A DNA stretch of 64,000 nt from Deltaproteobacteria bacterium (GTDB taxonomy: Bacteria > Myxococcota > JACPTQ01): assembly GCA_016192705.1 (NCBI GenBank), contig JACPTQ010000053.1, positions 62,001 through 126,000 of the forward strand, in the 5' to 3' direction. Position numbers and translations under genes: made by a program. The notes under the pieces were generated by a model. The model worked only from the letters and a program-made list of their open reading frames with translations. It was not told the origin of the DNA and ran no database searches. Of this stretch, positions 1-9,839 are shown in pieces (within the stretch, counting starts at the first letter, position 1; the number at the start of each line of letters is the position of its first letter).

Positions 1-2
1 TC

Positions 3-1235
3 CGCGTTGCGTCGGTCTGGTTGCCACGTTTTCGCCGGGGCCCGGTCGAAGCCATCGCGCCGCCGATTTCACTCGCGTGGATCGCGTCAACGGGCGCCGA
101 GGGCGGTGTCTCGCAGCCAACCGTTGCGGGCGACCTCATCCTCGTAGGACGCGCCGAGCGCGAGGACGTCAACTGGTCGCGCGGCGCCCTGCTCGCTTTC
201 GATCGCTCGACCGGGGAGCACCGGTGGACGTTTCACGCCGATGCATCCATCGAGTCGTCGCCGGCGGCCGACGATCGGGCCGCTTACGTGACCAGCGTTC
301 GTGGCGTCATGACCGCCGTGCGCCTTGCCGACGGAAAACCGCTGTGGAAATTCGACATGAACCACGCCTCGCGCGCGGGCCTAAAATACGATTCGCGAAT
401 CGTTTATCAGTCGCCGATTGTTGCGCCCGGTGCCGTCATCACAGGCGTACCGCAACAACTCGTTCGCTTGTCGCCCGCAAATGGCCGTCCCGACTGGTTC
501 GCGACGGCGATCGGCTCGGACCACCTCCCGAATTTTGCGCGCACCGCCGTCTCCGATCGTCGGCTGTACGTCCCAAGCTACACCGACGGACTTCATGTTC
601 TTGACCTTCTCTCAGGCGCGACGCTCTGGCGAACGGCCCGTGCCCGCATCATGGCAACACCGCTGGTCGTCGGCGAATTGGTCGTCGTCATCGACCAGAA
701 ATATGTTCGTGCGCTATCGACCCTCGATGGCCGCGAACGTTGGCGCGCGCACCTCGGGCATGGCCACCACTCGGCGGGCGCCGTCGGCCACGACGAAACC
801 GTCTTCGTACCAGACGTGCACGGGACCATCACCGCTTTCCGCGCAAAAGATGGGCGCAAGCTTTGGTCCACGCGCGTTGCGCGAAAAGCAATCGCCGACA
901 TCGCGCCTTACTTGCGTCGTGATTCTGGCACCCTCACGGCGACACCGGCGTTGTCGGGAGCCACACTCTTCGTCGGCGGTCACGACGGCGTTCTCACGGC
1001 GGTCGACACCGAAACGGGACGCGTCCTTGCGCGCCGCACCCTCGGCTCGCCGATCGTCGCTTCACCTGTGATTTCGGGCGAGATGATCTACGTTGCAACC
1101 CAGGCTGGCAGCCTCTTTGCGTTTCGTGGCACGCCGAGTGACCCCAGCCCAACGTTCGCAGCAAAAAAGAACGGGAAGAAGCGAAACGGGCCGGCCGTCC
1201 ACCGTGTCAAGCTGCCGCGTCGCCCGCGATCGTAA
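3..1235 (+). CDS. PQQ-binding-like beta-propeller repeat protein, 5' partial
   Basis: This gene is cut by the left window edge. The frame is open from base 3 with no stop, so the TTG at 21 is probably internal. The product carries repeated blades with the pattern 'AFDRSTGEHRWTF', 'VRLADGKPLWKF', 'LSTLDGRERWRA', 'FRAKDGRKLWS' and 'VDTETGRVLARR'. This is the PQQ-like/BamB-type propeller signature of alternating short strands ending in G-x-x-x-W. Such proteins are usually exported or anchored in the envelope and act as scaffolds. The missing N-terminus hides any signal peptide. The last 30 residues are Lys/Arg-rich. No dehydrogenase-specific residues are visible, so an enzymatic role is not claimed. 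Confidence 0.8.
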   Translation, partial: RVASVWLPRFRRGPVEAIAPPISLAWIASTGAEGGVSQPTVAGDLILVGRAEREDVNWSRGALLAFDRSTGEHRWTFHADASIESSPAADDRAAYVTSVRGVMTAVRLADGKPLWKFDMNHASRAGLKYDSRIVYQSPIVAPGAVITGVPQQLVRLSPANGRPDWFATAIGSDHLPNFARTAVSDRRLYVPSYTDGLHVLDLLSGATLWRTARARIMATPLVVGELVVVIDQKYVRALSTLDGRERWRAHLGHGHHSAGAVGHDETVFVPDVHGTITAFRAKDGRKLWSTRVARKAIADIAPYLRRDSGTLTATPALSGATLFVGGHDGVLTAVDTETGRVLARRTLGSPIVASPVISGEMIYVATQAGSLFAFRGTPSDPSPTFAAKKNGKKRNGPAVHRVKLPRRPRS

Positions 1236-1250
1236 ACGACTGCACCCCGT

Positions 1251-1652
1251 TTATTCGAGCGCTAGGCGCTTGATCCCAACGACCGTGTCAAATCCAGCGT
1301 CATACGTCGCGATCCGCTTGATATCGTTGTTCAACATGACGGCCGCGTGAATCGCGTCGCGCGCACCGAGGTTCGTTTTCCCGCACAAGATCGATTTCGC
1401 TCTATCGGTGTCCGCAAGAGTAACCGGCAACACGACAGGGCAAATCTGGACGAAGAGATCGTAGACGCTTTGCGCCAGGTCAAGCCTCCGCAAACCATGG
1501 TATCGATAAAGGATCTCTTGAAGAACTTCCGTGCTGGTGCAAGCGTCGATCTGTCCGGCGCGAACCTGTTCGAGAAACCGCCGTGAGGGTTCTCGATGCG
1601 CGTGTTCGCGACCGGAAACGTACATTGGGATGTTCGAGTCGATGTAGACCAT
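1251..1652 (-). CDS. PIN-domain toxin of a type II toxin-antitoxin pair
   Basis: The 133-residue product is a compact PIN domain (VapC-like RNase). It begins 'MVYIDSNIPMYV', giving the first acidic residue in the YIDSN motif. It continues with 'STEVLQE', the central 'GARDAIHAA' motif and a final 'TYDAGFD'. Together these supply the expected acidic metal-binding residues. ATG 1652 was chosen because it overlaps the stop of the upstream antitoxin gene by one base (TGATG) and places the PIN fold at the N-terminus. Longer versions add a low-complexity Arg/Ser-rich leader. The pair is expected to be co-transcribed and translationally coupled. VapC family members cleave tRNA or rRNA, but the target here is unknown. 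Confidence 0.8.
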   Translation of the reverse strand: MVYIDSNIPMYVSGREHAHREPSRRFLEQVRAGQIDACTSTEVLQEILYRYHGLRRLDLAQSVYDLFVQICPVVLPVTLADTDRAKSILCGKTNLGARDAIHAAVMLNNDIKRIATYDAGFDTVVGIKRLALE

Positions 1653-1879
1653 CAACCGCGTCCCGATTCGATCTCGGCGAGAAGCTGGTCGATATCTCCC
1701 GTCGGACCGCCAAGCGTCGCAAGCTCCTTGACGGGATCGGATCGGTCGGTTGGGCTCGCGAGAGCACGTTCGAGCGCCCGCCGAACCCACTCCCCCTTGG
1801 AAACTCGACCACGCTCAGCGGCCTTCCTCACGCGCCGGTCGAGCCCCTCCGGAATCAACACCTGCAATCTATGACTCAT
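1652..1879 (-). CDS. Ribbon-helix-helix type antitoxin
   Basis: The 75-residue protein starts 'MSHRLQVLIPEGLDRRVRKA', a ribbon-helix-helix strand-turn-helix that binds DNA as a dimer. The C-terminal part is acidic and probably wraps the cognate PIN toxin encoded directly downstream with a 1-bp overlap. ATG 1879 was preferred over an upstream in-frame start because it begins at the RHH strand and lies 6 bp below a good -10 box. RHH antitoxins normally repress their own operon. Two direct TGAGC copies spaced about 10 bp (1881-1900) overlap the predicted promoter and could be the operator. Confidence 0.75.
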   Translation of the reverse strand: MSHRLQVLIPEGLDRRVRKAAERGRVSKGEWVRRALERALASPTDRSDPVKELATLGGPTGDIDQLLAEIESGRG

Positions 1880-1885
1880 GTGAGC

Positions 1886-1914
1886 ATGATAATATGAGCT
1901 GATATACTTGTCTA
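1886..1914 (-). promoter_or_regulatory. Promoter of the first toxin-antitoxin pair (leaderless)
   Basis: On the minus strand TAGACA (1914-1909) and TATCAT (1891-1886) are separated by 17 bp. The antitoxin ATG begins 6 bp past the -10 box, so the transcript should start at or next to the start codon. No Shine-Dalgarno sequence is visible. Confidence 0.5.
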
Positions 1915-1932
1915 TCCCTGGTTGCGCGCGAA

Positions 1933-2655
1933 TCACGGGGCCGCGTAATGGATGGGATCACACGCGCCCGCTTCATTAAACCCTTTTCGCCGTAGCCGGC
2001 ACGCATCACAGCGCCCGCACGCGATTTGCTTGATGGCGCCCGGCAAGCCGCCCTTTCCCGGAATCATCACGACATCCGCAGTGACGACCGGGTCGTAACA
2101 CGAATGCGTCATCGAATAATCGACGCCGAGCCGAAGCCCCACGCGAATAATCTCAGCCTTCGTCATCTTGAGGAGAGGCGCGTGGATGCGCACGGCGCGC
2201 CCCTCGACGCCCGCCTTTGTTGCAACGCGCGCCAGCGCTTCAAACGCCGCGATGAACTCCGGGCGGCAATCGGGGTACCCCGAGTAATCGAGTGCGTTCA
2301 CGCCAATGACGATTTCGTCCGCACAAGAAACTTCGGCGAGCGCGAGCGCATACGCCAGAAAAAGCGTGTTGCGCGCGGGGACATACGTGACGGGGATTCC
2401 CGGCGCGACGCCGCCCTTCGGCACCGCGATCTCCGCCGTGAGTGCCGAACCGCCAATCGCGCGCAAGTCGGTCGCAACTTCCACGTGCCGCGCGACGCCG
2501 AGCCACGCCGCCACGCGCCGCGCCGCTTCGACTTCGCCCCCGTGCCGCTGGCCATACGACACCGTGAGCGCAAAGATCTCGCGCCCATCAGCGCGCGCCA
2601 TCGCAGCCGCCGTGGTCGAGTCGAGTCCGCCCGACAACAGAACAACGGATCTCAT
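1933..2655 (-). CDS. queC: 7-cyano-7-deazaguanine synthase QueC
   Basis: QueC converts 7-carboxy-7-deazaguanine to preQ0 using ATP and ammonia, a cytosolic step of queuosine biosynthesis. The N-terminal PP-loop '[15 protein letters not shown]' is intact. Central motifs '[16 protein letters not shown]' and '[16 protein letters not shown]' are typical of the family. The C-terminal zinc site is present as '[11 protein letters not shown]' plus upstream 'HSCYDP'. The 240-residue length is normal when ATG 2655 is used; the longer frame adds an Arg-rich leader. It lies 25 bp downstream of the IPT/VCBS lipoprotein gene on the same strand and may be read from its promoter. No other queuosine gene is present in the window. 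Confidence 0.93.
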   Translation of the reverse strand: MRSVVLLSGGLDSTTAAAMARADGREIFALTVSYGQRHGGEVEAARRVAAWLGVARHVEVATDLRAIGGSALTAEIAVPKGGVAPGIPVTYVPARNTLFLAYALALAEVSCADEIVIGVNALDYSGYPDCRPEFIAAFEALARVATKAGVEGRAVRIHAPLLKMTKAEIIRVGLRLGVDYSMTHSCYDPVVTADVVMIPGKGGLPGAIKQIACGRCDACRLRRKGFNEAGACDPIHYAAP

Positions 2656-2680
2656 GAGAAGTAACCGAACACGGCGTCTT

Positions 2681-5600
2681 TCACGGCGCCGTCGTCTGCG
2701 TGTAAAGCCGGTTCCCTTGCGTGTACGAACCGATTGCCATGTCGGGACTTCCATCGCCGTCGACGTCGCCAAACCCCGCCCCGAGCGCGTCAAACGTGAC
2801 ATCGGCGCCGCCGCCGGTCTTCGGCATGCTGTCCGCCGCCTCGACGAATGTCCCCGTGCCGTCGTTCACGAAGAGCCGCTGCGCGCGCGGCGATAACGTC
2901 CACGACCCGCTCTGCGTCGGGCAGTAACCGATCACAACCCACAGCACGTCCATATCGCCATCGCCATCGACGTCGACGATTTCGACCGACGTCGTCGCGT
3001 CTTGCCGCCCCTGCGCATCGGTGTTCGCGCCAAACGCCCCCGCGACCGCGGTGAAACTCGGGACCGTGCTGTTCTGCACGTTCCGCAAATAAGTGCGCGC
3101 CGTTCGACCGCACGTGAGGTTCGGCACAAGCAGGTCGGGCCACCCGTCGCCATTCAAATCCGCCGCCGCAAGCCCGAACATATCGCCCTCCATCGCCGCG
3201 AAATCGGGGTTCGTGCGATCGAGCGAAAAGCTGTTGTTGCCATTGTTCAACCAAAAGAAATTGAGCGACTTCGGCGTGTAGTTAACCGTGTCGACGTTTC
3301 CCGCGATGTCGTTTCGCCCGATGCGCCGAAAATCAGCCCACGCCATCTTGTGGTCGTGAATGTTTCCGTTCGCGGGCAAATCAACCTTCGTAAACGTGCC
3401 GCCGCCCTGATTCACATAGATCGCGTCGAGAAGCGCCGGCGCGCCGGTGTTCGTGATGTGCATGAGCACAATGTCGAGGTCGCCATCCCCGTCCGTGTCG
3501 ACAAACTGCGCATCGAAATCGCCGTTGCTCACCGTGTTGAAACCGACGCTGCTCTTGCTGAGCATTCCGTTCCCGACGTTGATCCACAGGCGCGACCCCG
3601 GCTCACCGCCCAAAAGCACATCGGGACCATTCACCCCGTCCACATCGCCCACATCGACGTGGTACCACGCACCGGTGTCGAGCGATTGGCGCAGCGTGAA
3701 CGTCCCCGTCCCATCGTTTGCATACACCTGCGCGGGCTGCGACCCATTGCCACTCAGCGGCCCATTCCCAGCGATCAGGTCGTTCTTTCCGGTGCGCGTT
3801 AAATCCGCAAAACGCACATGCTGTGTGGTGTAGCCGCTCGCAAACGTCGTCTTCTCTTTGAAGTGCCGGTACTTGAACTTCGCGGCCGCCATGTTTGCGC
3901 ACGATCCCGGATTGACGACGGTCACCGTCACTTCGCCAGCCGCGTGCGCGGGCGTGTTGGCAATGCGAAGCGTTGTCGAGCTCACGAAGACCGTTGTTTG
4001 CGGCACGCTATCAAAATTGATCGTCGACCCACTCACAAACGCCTCGCCCGTCACGGTGAGCCGCGTGTATCCCGTCAAAAGCCCGCCCGGTGGCGAAAAC
4101 GTCAACGGCACGCTCGTGTACGCGTTCGCAGCTGTCACGCTCTGTCCGTCCGGGTTCATGATGATAATGGCGAGCAAACCGGCCGGGAGTGCGCCCGGAC
4201 GACACGTGATTGTCGTCGAATTCACAACGTTCACCGACGCGCACGCGACGCCGCCGATCGTCACGGTCGCGCCCGCTTGAAACTCTGAACCGGTAATCGT
4301 CACCTCGAGGCAGTTCCCCTCGATCGGCCCGCGGTTCGGCGTGATGCTCGAAAACGTCGGCGGCGGAATATACGTGAAGCACCCAACGCACGTTCCCGTT
4401 CCGCCCGTCCCGATGGTGAGCGCCACATCGACCGCGCCCTTCACGTGCGCCGGCGTCGTCACATCAACCTGCGTGTCACTCACAAACGCCAGCGACGTCC
4501 CAAGCACGCCGTCGAACCGCACTTCCGACACCCCGGTAAACCGTTGCCCCGCAAGGGTCACGCGCGTGCCACCGGCCGTCGGCCCGCTGTTCGGCGTCAC
4601 CGTCGTCACAACCGGCGCGAGATAATACTCATACGCATTTGTCTTCGTCCCAGAACGCCCATCCGGCGCGGGATTCGTCACCGTCACGTTCACAAAACCC
4701 GCCGATCCGCGAGCCGGCGTCGTCACAACGATCGTCGTCAAGTCCGGGCTCACGCTCATCACAACCGCCGGCGTCCCACCAAACGTCACGCTCGCGCCCG
4801 CCAAAAAATTCTTTCCGACAATCGTCACCATTTGCCCGCCACTCGTCGGTCCGCGCGACGGCGTCACACTCGTGATCGAGGGCGGCCCCACAAAATAAAA
4901 CCCGTTGACGAGCGTATCCGACTGGCCGTCGGCGTTTTCAACGCGGACATTTTCATACCCTTCGATGTGCGCGGGCGTCATCGTCGTGATTTGGGTCGAC
5001 GTCACCCACACCGTCGTCGGCGCGAGAAGTGGTCCAAAGTAAACCTTCACACCTGGCCGAAACCCAGTCCCCGTGAGCGTTATAGCGGTTCCGCCGCTGT
5101 CTGGTCCGCGATCGGGCGCGATCGAAACGAGATCCGGTGGCGGAACGTATTCGTACGCGCCGCGCGAGCACCCCTCTCCAGAATCGAGGTTTCGCACGCA
5201 GACGTCGACAAACCCAGCGGTCGCCGGCGGCACCGTGCCAGAAATTGTTTTCCCGTCACTTGCGATGGTGACGGAGGTTGCGAACTTGTCGCCAACCTGC
5301 AGCGTCGCGCCCGGATAGAAGTTGCGTCCAGTGACCGTGATGACCGTCCCCCCGGCGGTTGGGCCACTCACCGGCAAAACCGCGGTTATTACAGGTGCCG
5401 GCGTGTAGGTGAACGCACCCACAAGCGTGTGGCGCCCTTCGCGTGTGTCGGGATTCGCGCGCGGGCACGCGAGGTTCCCCATGCCGGCGCGCGACGGGTT
5501 AACGATCGTGACGTCGACGACGCCTTCCGTCCCGGGCGGCGTGTAAACCGTGATTTGGCCGTCGGCGCCAATCGCGAGTTCGTTCGCCTCATTCGCGCCG

Positions 5601-6121
5601 AAATAAATCCGAGACCCCGCGCGAAAATCGCTTCCAACGAGGCGAACTCTCGTGCGACCCGACGACGGGCCTTTCACCGGGTAAAGGTCGAGGAGGCGCG
5701 GCTTCGATGGATAGGTGCCGACGTCAAAACAAAAGCGCGTCGTTGGCGCGCCGTCCGGGTGGCGAACCTCGTTGCCGTCCGCGTCCTTTGCGAAGACGTA
5801 GTAGTCGACGCGGTTGCCGCGCTGGAGCCCGCCGATTTCGGTCGAATAATCGCCGTTACCAACGGGCGCGAGCGCAACGGTCGCGTCTTGGCCGAGCGCG
5901 ACGCGGTAACGCATGTAGACGCCATTTACGGCGTTGTTGTCACGCACCGATGTCGTGATGGTGTATGGGCCAAGCGGGTTATCGGTTTCGCTCGCCTCTG
6001 TCGTGTCGAAGATGATGGGCGATGTGGCGTCGGTACATCCGACGGCGCAAAGGACGGAAACGACGGCGAAAAAAGCGCGGAACTTCTTATCTTCATTGAT
6101 GATCGAGCATGGTGAGAGCAT
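2681..6121 (-). CDS. Large lipoprotein with seven IPT/TIG domains and VCBS/FG-GAP repeats
   Basis: The 1146-residue protein has a short signal peptide ending 'CAVGC' (predicted lipidated Cys29). After about 100 residues come seven IPT/TIG immunoglobulin-like units, roughly residues 140-770. Each opens with a version of 'P-x-G-P-x-x-G-G-T-x-V-T-I-x-G-x-x-F', for example '[16 protein letters not shown]'. The C-terminal third holds VCBS/FG-GAP repeats with calcium-loop motifs '[11 protein letters not shown]', '[11 protein letters not shown]' and '[11 protein letters not shown]', suggesting a beta-propeller. The architecture indicates a surface or outer-membrane-anchored adhesion or scaffold protein, with no catalytic motif seen. 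The start is supported by a perfect TATAAT box 7 bp upstream. Confidence 0.88.
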   Translation of the reverse strand: MLSPCSIINEDKKFRAFFAVVSVLCAVGCTDATSPIIFDTTEASETDNPLGPYTITTSVRDNNAVNGVYMRYRVALGQDATVALAPVGNGDYSTEIGGLQRGNRVDYYVFAKDADGNEVRHPDGAPTTRFCFDVGTYPSKPRLLDLYPVKGPSSGRTRVRLVGSDFRAGSRIYFGANEANELAIGADGQITVYTPPGTEGVVDVTIVNPSRAGMGNLACPRANPDTREGRHTLVGAFTYTPAPVITAVLPVSGPTAGGTVITVTGRNFYPGATLQVGDKFATSVTIASDGKTISGTVPPATAGFVDVCVRNLDSGEGCSRGAYEYVPPPDLVSIAPDRGPDSGGTAITLTGTGFRPGVKVYFGPLLAPTTVWVTSTQITTMTPAHIEGYENVRVENADGQSDTLVNGFYFVGPPSITSVTPSRGPTSGGQMVTIVGKNFLAGASVTFGGTPAVVMSVSPDLTTIVVTTPARGSAGFVNVTVTNPAPDGRSGTKTNAYEYYLAPVVTTVTPNSGPTAGGTRVTLAGQRFTGVSEVRFDGVLGTSLAFVSDTQVDVTTPAHVKGAVDVALTIGTGGTGTCVGCFTYIPPPTFSSITPNRGPIEGNCLEVTITGSEFQAGATVTIGGVACASVNVVNSTTITCRPGALPAGLLAIIIMNPDGQSVTAANAYTSVPLTFSPPGGLLTGYTRLTVTGEAFVSGSTINFDSVPQTTVFVSSTTLRIANTPAHAAGEVTVTVVNPGSCANMAAAKFKYRHFKEKTTFASGYTTQHVRFADLTRTGKNDLIAGNGPLSGNGSQPAQVYANDGTGTFTLRQSLDTGAWYHVDVGDVDGVNGPDVLLGGEPGSRLWINVGNGMLSKSSVGFNTVSNGDFDAQFVDTDGDGDLDIVLMHITNTGAPALLDAIYVNQGGGTFTKVDLPANGNIHDHKMAWADFRRIGRNDIAGNVDTVNYTPKSLNFFWLNNGNNSFSLDRTNPDFAAMEGDMFGLAAADLNGDGWPDLLVPNLTCGRTARTYLRNVQNSTVPSFTAVAGAFGANTDAQGRQDATTSVEIVDVDGDGDMDVLWVVIGYCPTQSGSWTLSPRAQRLFVNDGTGTFVEAADSMPKTGGGADVTFDALGAGFGDVDGDGSPDMAIGSYTQGNRLYTQTTAP

Positions 6122-6128
6122 TCCTTAC

Positions 6129-6157
6129 ATTATAAGGGGTGGAATTCCGCATCGCAA
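6129..6157 (-). promoter_or_regulatory. Promoter of the IPT/VCBS lipoprotein gene (leaderless)
   Basis: TTGCGA (6157-6152) and a perfect TATAAT (6134-6129) are separated by 17 bp on the minus strand. The ATG at 6121 lies 7 bp below the -10 box. The AGGA next to the ATG is too close to act as a ribosome binding site, so leaderless translation is likely. Confidence 0.55.
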
Positions 6158-6164
6158 CCGCGGG

Positions 6165-7592
6165 TCAGCTGCGGAGCCGCTTCAACACCAGGTCGTTCAC
6201 GATCGCCGGATTCGCCTTGCCGCGCGTCGCCTTCATCACTTGCCCCACGAAAAATGACAGCAGCTTTTCTTTCCCAGCGCGATAGGCCGCGACCTCATTC
6301 GGATTCGCGGAGAGAACCGCGTCCACGGCCGCCTCAATCGCGCCCGCATCGCTCGTTTGCGCGAGACCGCGCTCGCGAACGATCGCCTCGGGATCACCTT
6401 CGCCCGCGTCAACCAGCAGAGCAAACACCTCGCGCCTCGCCGCAATGGAGATGGTTCCAGCGTCAACCATTTGAAGAAGCTGGGCGATCTTCGCGGCCGG
6501 CACGCGCGCGACGACATCCGCCGCTCCCCGATCATTCGCAACGCGCAGCCAGTCGGTCCGCAAAAATCCGGCGGCCCGCCGTCCGTCACCCGCGTATGCG
6601 CGCATAACGACGTCGAAAAACTCGGCGACAACGCGGTCGGCCGTGAGAACCACTGCGTCGGCCTCCGAAATCCCATACTCCACAAGGAATCGCGAGCGAC
6701 GCGCGGCTGGAAGCTCGGGCAACGTGCGGCGCACGTCGTCAATCGATGCGTCAGCGATGTCGAGCGGCAACAGGTCGGGGTCCGGAAAATATCTATAGTC
6801 GTGCGCTTCTTCTTTTCCGCGCATCGACTGCGTGATGCCGCGATCGCTGTCAAAGAGACGCGTCTCTTGGACAACGGAACCGCCGGACAGAACGACATCG
6901 ACTTGCCGCGCGATCTCGTAAGCGATCGCCTTCTCAACGAAACGAAACGAGTTAACGTTCTTGATCTCCGCGCGCGTCCCAAGCTCCCGCGCGCCCGCGC
7001 GCCGAACCGAAACGTTGGCGTCGCATCGAAACGACCCCTCCTCCATGTTGCCGTCGCAAACGCCGAGGTAAACGACGATGTCGCGAAGCGCGCGAAGGTA
7101 AACGCCCGCTTCTTCGGGCGTTGAAAGGTCTGGCTCACTCACAATCTCGAGAAGCGGCACGCCGGCGCGATTAAGGTCGACGGAGCTTCCGGCCGCGTCG
7201 TGAACGCACTTCCCCGCGTCCTCCTCCATGTGGATGCGACGAAGCCGCACAACTTTTCCGGCGACGTCGAGTCGCCCCCCCTCACAAATCGGCTCCTCAT
7301 ATTGGGAAATCTGGTACCCCTTCGGGAGGTCGGGGTAAAAATAATTCTTGCGAGCGAATCGGTTTTTCTTGCGAATTGTGCAGCCGACCGCAAGCCCCAG
7401 TCGAATCGCGAATTCAACCGCGCGCCGACTCAAGACGGGGAGCGCACCCGGGAGCCCGAGACAGACCGGGCACGTGTGGTGATTCGGCGGCGCTCCGAAC
7501 GTGGTCGAGCAGCCACAAAAGAGTTTCGACGCCGTGAGAAGCTGCGCGTGAACCTCAAGCCCAATGACCGCTTCGAAATCTGCACGCGTCAT
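6165..7592 (-). CDS. gatB: Asp-tRNA(Asn)/Glu-tRNA(Gln) amidotransferase subunit B
   Basis: GatB is the tRNA-binding kinase subunit of GatCAB, which phosphorylates mischarged Glu/Asp on tRNA and amidates it. The 475-residue length is normal. Family motifs are '[14 protein letters not shown]', '[13 protein letters not shown]', '[18 protein letters not shown]', 'EDAGKCVH' and 'RCDANVSVR'. The C-terminal YqeY-like tail ends '...[13 protein letters not shown]'. ATG 7592 overlaps the gatA stop by 4 bp (ATGA), so gatC-gatA-gatB form one translationally coupled operon. The upstream in-frame extension lacks family similarity and was discarded. Confidence 0.97.
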   Translation of the reverse strand: MTRADFEAVIGLEVHAQLLTASKLFCGCSTTFGAPPNHHTCPVCLGLPGALPVLSRRAVEFAIRLGLAVGCTIRKKNRFARKNYFYPDLPKGYQISQYEEPICEGGRLDVAGKVVRLRRIHMEEDAGKCVHDAAGSSVDLNRAGVPLLEIVSEPDLSTPEEAGVYLRALRDIVVYLGVCDGNMEEGSFRCDANVSVRRAGARELGTRAEIKNVNSFRFVEKAIAYEIARQVDVVLSGGSVVQETRLFDSDRGITQSMRGKEEAHDYRYFPDPDLLPLDIADASIDDVRRTLPELPAARRSRFLVEYGISEADAVVLTADRVVAEFFDVVMRAYAGDGRRAAGFLRTDWLRVANDRGAADVVARVPAAKIAQLLQMVDAGTISIAARREVFALLVDAGEGDPEAIVRERGLAQTSDAGAIEAAVDAVLSANPNEVAAYRAGKEKLLSFFVGQVMKATRGKANPAIVNDLVLKRLRS

Positions 7593-9076
7593 GCGGTCTC
7601 CGGGTGCGGTGGGACGCGCGTGCGCCACGCCTCGCTCTGTTCATAGGCGTGCGCGACCGACAAAATGCGCTCCTCGGCGAACGCGGGGCCGAGGATCTGC
7701 AGTCCGATTGGAAGATTCTCGGACGTGAATCCGCACGGCACCGAGACGCCACAATTCCCCGCGAGGTTGCACGACACCGTGTAGATGTCGGCGAGGTACA
7801 TTTGAAGCGGGTCGGCGACTTTCGCACCGAGCTTCCACGCGGCCGTCGGCGATGTCGGCGTTGCGATGACGTCGACCTCGCGAAACGCGGCGTCAAAGTC
7901 TCGCTGAATGAGCGCGCGCACCTTTTGTGCCTTGAGGTAGTACGCGTCGTAATAGCCCGACGAAAGCGCGAACGTCCCGAGCATGATTCGCCGCTTGACC
8001 TCGTCGCCAAAGCCGCGCTCGCGTGTCGCGGTATATTGTTCGCGGAGCGCGAGAGCGCCGCCATCCGCGCGGGCCGCGCGAAAACCAAATCGAATGCCGT
8101 CGTAGCGAGCGAGATTTGAAGACGCCTCGGCGGTTGCGATGAGGTAGTAACAACCGAGCGCGTAGGGCGTGTGCGGAAGTGAAACGTCGTGAATTGTCGC
8201 ACCCAAGTCTTTGAGGCGACCGAGGGCGCCACGAACGGCGCGCTCAACTTCGGCGTCGATCCCTTCGACGAAATACTCGCGCGGAACGCCGACGCGCACT
8301 CCCTTCAATGTGGTGCGAAGGTTGTGGCTGTAGTGAGGAACGGGAGCATCGACGCTGGTTGAGTCAAGCGGGTCATGGCCAGCGATGACCGTGAGAAGCT
8401 CCGCGACGTCGCGAACGGCGCGAGCAAACGGGCCGACCTGATCGAGTGAGGAGGCGAACGCGACGAGACCGTAGCGCGAAACGCGGCCATAAGTCGGCTT
8501 TAGGCCGACGACACCAGCGAGCGACGCGGGCTGACGAATCGAACCGCCGGTGTCGCTCCCGAGCGACGCCGCGCACATGTTCGCAGCCACCGCGACCGCG
8601 GAACCGCCCGACGAGCCACCCGGAACACGCGTCGTGTCCCATGGGTTTCGCGCGACGCGATACGCCGAGTTTTCGTTCGACGAACCCATCGCGAATTCGT
8701 CGCAGTTCGTTTTTCCGATGAGCACAGCGCCGGCCGCGCGAAGGCGCGCGATGACCGTGGCGTCGTAAGGCGGAATGAACCCGTCGAGAATGCGCGACCC
8801 ACACGTCGTCGGAAGCCCGCGCGTGACGATGACGTCTTTCACCGCAATGGGCACGCCAGCCAAATCGCCCGGTCGCTCGCCGCGAGCAAGGACCGCGTCG
8901 ATTCGCTCGGCATCGCGCCCTGCGCCCTCGGCATCGACGTGCAAGAATGCCCCGAGTTCCACGTCGCGCGTTTCGATTGCGCGAAGCGCTTCGTCGCAAA
9001 CATCACGCGCCCTGCGATCGCCGCATGCGATGGCGTCGCGCGTTTCGATGAGCCCCATCGGATATCGCGCGGTCAT
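7589..9076 (-). CDS. gatA: Asp-tRNA(Asn)/Glu-tRNA(Gln) amidotransferase subunit A
   Basis: GatA is the amidase subunit that releases ammonia from glutamine for GatB. The 495-residue protein has the amidase-signature catalytic triad: Lys in 'IAVKDVIVT', cis-Ser in the '[13 protein letters not shown]' loop, and nucleophilic Ser in '[13 protein letters not shown]'. Conserved '[18 protein letters not shown]' and '[11 protein letters not shown]' segments follow. The ATG overlaps the gatC stop by 4 bp, and the gatA stop overlaps the gatB start by 4 bp. The usual housekeeping use is indirect charging of Gln and/or Asn tRNA. Confidence 0.97.
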   Translation of the reverse strand: MTARYPMGLIETRDAIACGDRRARDVCDEALRAIETRDVELGAFLHVDAEGAGRDAERIDAVLARGERPGDLAGVPIAVKDVIVTRGLPTTCGSRILDGFIPPYDATVIARLRAAGAVLIGKTNCDEFAMGSSNENSAYRVARNPWDTTRVPGGSSGGSAVAVAANMCAASLGSDTGGSIRQPASLAGVVGLKPTYGRVSRYGLVAFASSLDQVGPFARAVRDVAELLTVIAGHDPLDSTSVDAPVPHYSHNLRTTLKGVRVGVPREYFVEGIDAEVERAVRGALGRLKDLGATIHDVSLPHTPYALGCYYLIATAEASSNLARYDGIRFGFRAARADGGALALREQYTATRERGFGDEVKRRIMLGTFALSSGYYDAYYLKAQKVRALIQRDFDAAFREVDVIATPTSPTAAWKLGAKVADPLQMYLADIYTVSCNLAGNCGVSVPCGFTSENLPIGLQILGPAFAEERILSVAHAYEQSEAWRTRVPPHPETA

Positions 9077-9366
9077 TCGCCCGCCAAAATGGGCGGCACG
9101 CGAAAGGCCGTCTCGTCGCGTGCGGGCGCGTTGGCCAGCGCTTCATCGGGCGGAAGCGACGGTCGCGTTGAATCGTCGCGCATCGGCGCCGAAATCGGAA
9201 CCGCGTGAGAAAGCGGTTCGACGCCTGACGTATCGATCGCATCGAGGTCCGCGACGTAGTCGAGAATCTGCGAAAGTTGCTCGCGATACCTATCGACCTC
9301 GTCCGCGCTGAGCTCAAGTCGCGCAAGCGATGCCACGTGAAGAACTTGTTCCCGCGTTAGTTTCAC
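9073..9366 (-). CDS. gatC: Asp-tRNA(Asn)/Glu-tRNA(Gln) amidotransferase subunit C
   Basis: The 97-residue protein matches GatC, the belt subunit that stabilises the GatA-GatB complex. It has N-terminal '[17 protein letters not shown]' and the '[19 protein letters not shown]' helix, followed by '[12 protein letters not shown]' and a tail ending in '[10 protein letters not shown]'. The start is GTG 9366. A TAGACT box ends 6 bp above it, so the operon may be leaderless. The arsR-like gene is divergent; the 135 bp between the two genes carries the operators described separately. Confidence 0.93.
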   Translation of the reverse strand: MKLTREQVLHVASLARLELSADEVDRYREQLSQILDYVADLDAIDTSGVEPLSHAVPISAPMRDDSTRPSLPPDEALANAPARDETAFRVPPILAGE

Positions 9367-9372
9367 GACGAA

Positions 9373-9402
9373 AGTCTATCGCACGCCCATCCGAAATTGC
9401 AG
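9373..9402 (-). promoter_or_regulatory. Possible gatCAB promoter (leaderless)
   Basis: TAGACT (9378-9373) lies 6 bp above GTG 9366 on the minus strand. A weak -35 (CTGCAA, 9402-9397) is 18 bp further up. The boxes are less convincing than the others in this window, but the spacing to the start codon follows the same pattern. Confidence 0.3.
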
Positions 9403-9412
9403 CGCGACTTTT

Positions 9413-9434
9413 TATTTAAGCATCCACTTAAATA
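9413..9434. promoter_or_regulatory. ArsR-type operator, copy 1 (upstream of -35)
   Basis: This is a perfect 8-bp inverted repeat TATTTAAG-N6-CTTAAATA. It sits just upstream of the -35 box of the arsR-like gene, and its architecture matches copy 2 exactly. It is the probable binding site of the downstream ArsR-family repressor. Confidence 0.6.
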
Positions 9435-9438
9435 TTTC

Positions 9439-9467
9439 TTGACACGAGGGCGCATCCGCGATATTTA
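9439..9467 (+). promoter_or_regulatory. Promoter of the arsR-SDR operon
   Basis: A consensus TTGACA (9439-9444) is followed after 17 bp by TATTTA (9462-9467). The -10 box is part of operator copy 2, so repressor binding would block RNA polymerase directly. A leader of about 27 bp with a weak AGG motif precedes ATG 9501. Confidence 0.6.
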
Positions 9468-9483
9468 AATAGTTGCTTAATTA
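9462..9483. promoter_or_regulatory. ArsR-type operator, copy 2 (covers the -10 box)
   Basis: TATTTAAA-N6-CTTAATTA repeats the layout of copy 1 with two half-site changes and starts exactly 49 bp downstream of it. It overlaps the -10 element of the operon promoter, which fits autorepression. Confidence 0.55.
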
Positions 9484-9500
9484 TTTACGAGGTAAACACC

Positions 9501-9827
9501 ATGCGCGGCCAAATCGGAAAAGTTTTTCTCGCGATCGCCGACCCGACGCGGCGCAAAATCCTCGACATGCTTCGCGAAGGCGAGCGCTCCGCGGGCGACC
9601 TCGCAAGCGTGTTTCAGATGTCGAAACCCGCCGTTTCGCATCACCTCGCGACGCTCAAGGCCGCGAACCTCGCGACCGAGCGACGCGAAGGGCAACGCAT
9701 CATCTACTCCCTCGTTGAAGGGTCGCTCCTTGAGACGTGGGACAACTTCTTGGCAAGGTTCTGTTCGCACACGCTAGACAACCGCAAGAAACAAAAGGAA
9801 AAACGGTCGGCCCGCAAAAGGGCCTAA
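9501..9827 (+). CDS. ArsR/SmtB-family winged-helix transcriptional regulator
   Basis: The 108-residue protein has the compact ArsR winged-helix fold: 'AIADPTRRKILDML' (helices 1-2), 'RSAGDLASVFQMSKPAVSHHLATLK' split across the recognition helix, and the wing 'TERREGQRIIYSLV'. The usual metal-binding ELCVCDL motif is absent; the equivalent region reads 'GERSAGDLA'. It therefore resembles the SdpR-like autorepressor branch rather than a metal sensor. It is the first gene of a two-gene operon with an SDR oxidoreductase 12 bp downstream, and two matched operators flank its promoter. The C-terminal tail is Lys/Arg-rich. Confidence 0.88.
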   Translation: MRGQIGKVFLAIADPTRRKILDMLREGERSAGDLASVFQMSKPAVSHHLATLKAANLATERREGQRIIYSLVEGSLLETWDNFLARFCSHTLDNRKKQKEKRSARKRA

Positions 9828-9839
9828 AGGAGAGTAAAC

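Noticed and set aside
4445-6115. A 556-codon open frame on the plus strand
   Set aside because: It is the complement of the IPT/VCBS lipoprotein gene. Its product is extremely Arg-rich with no domain pattern, as expected of a shadow frame in high-GC DNA.
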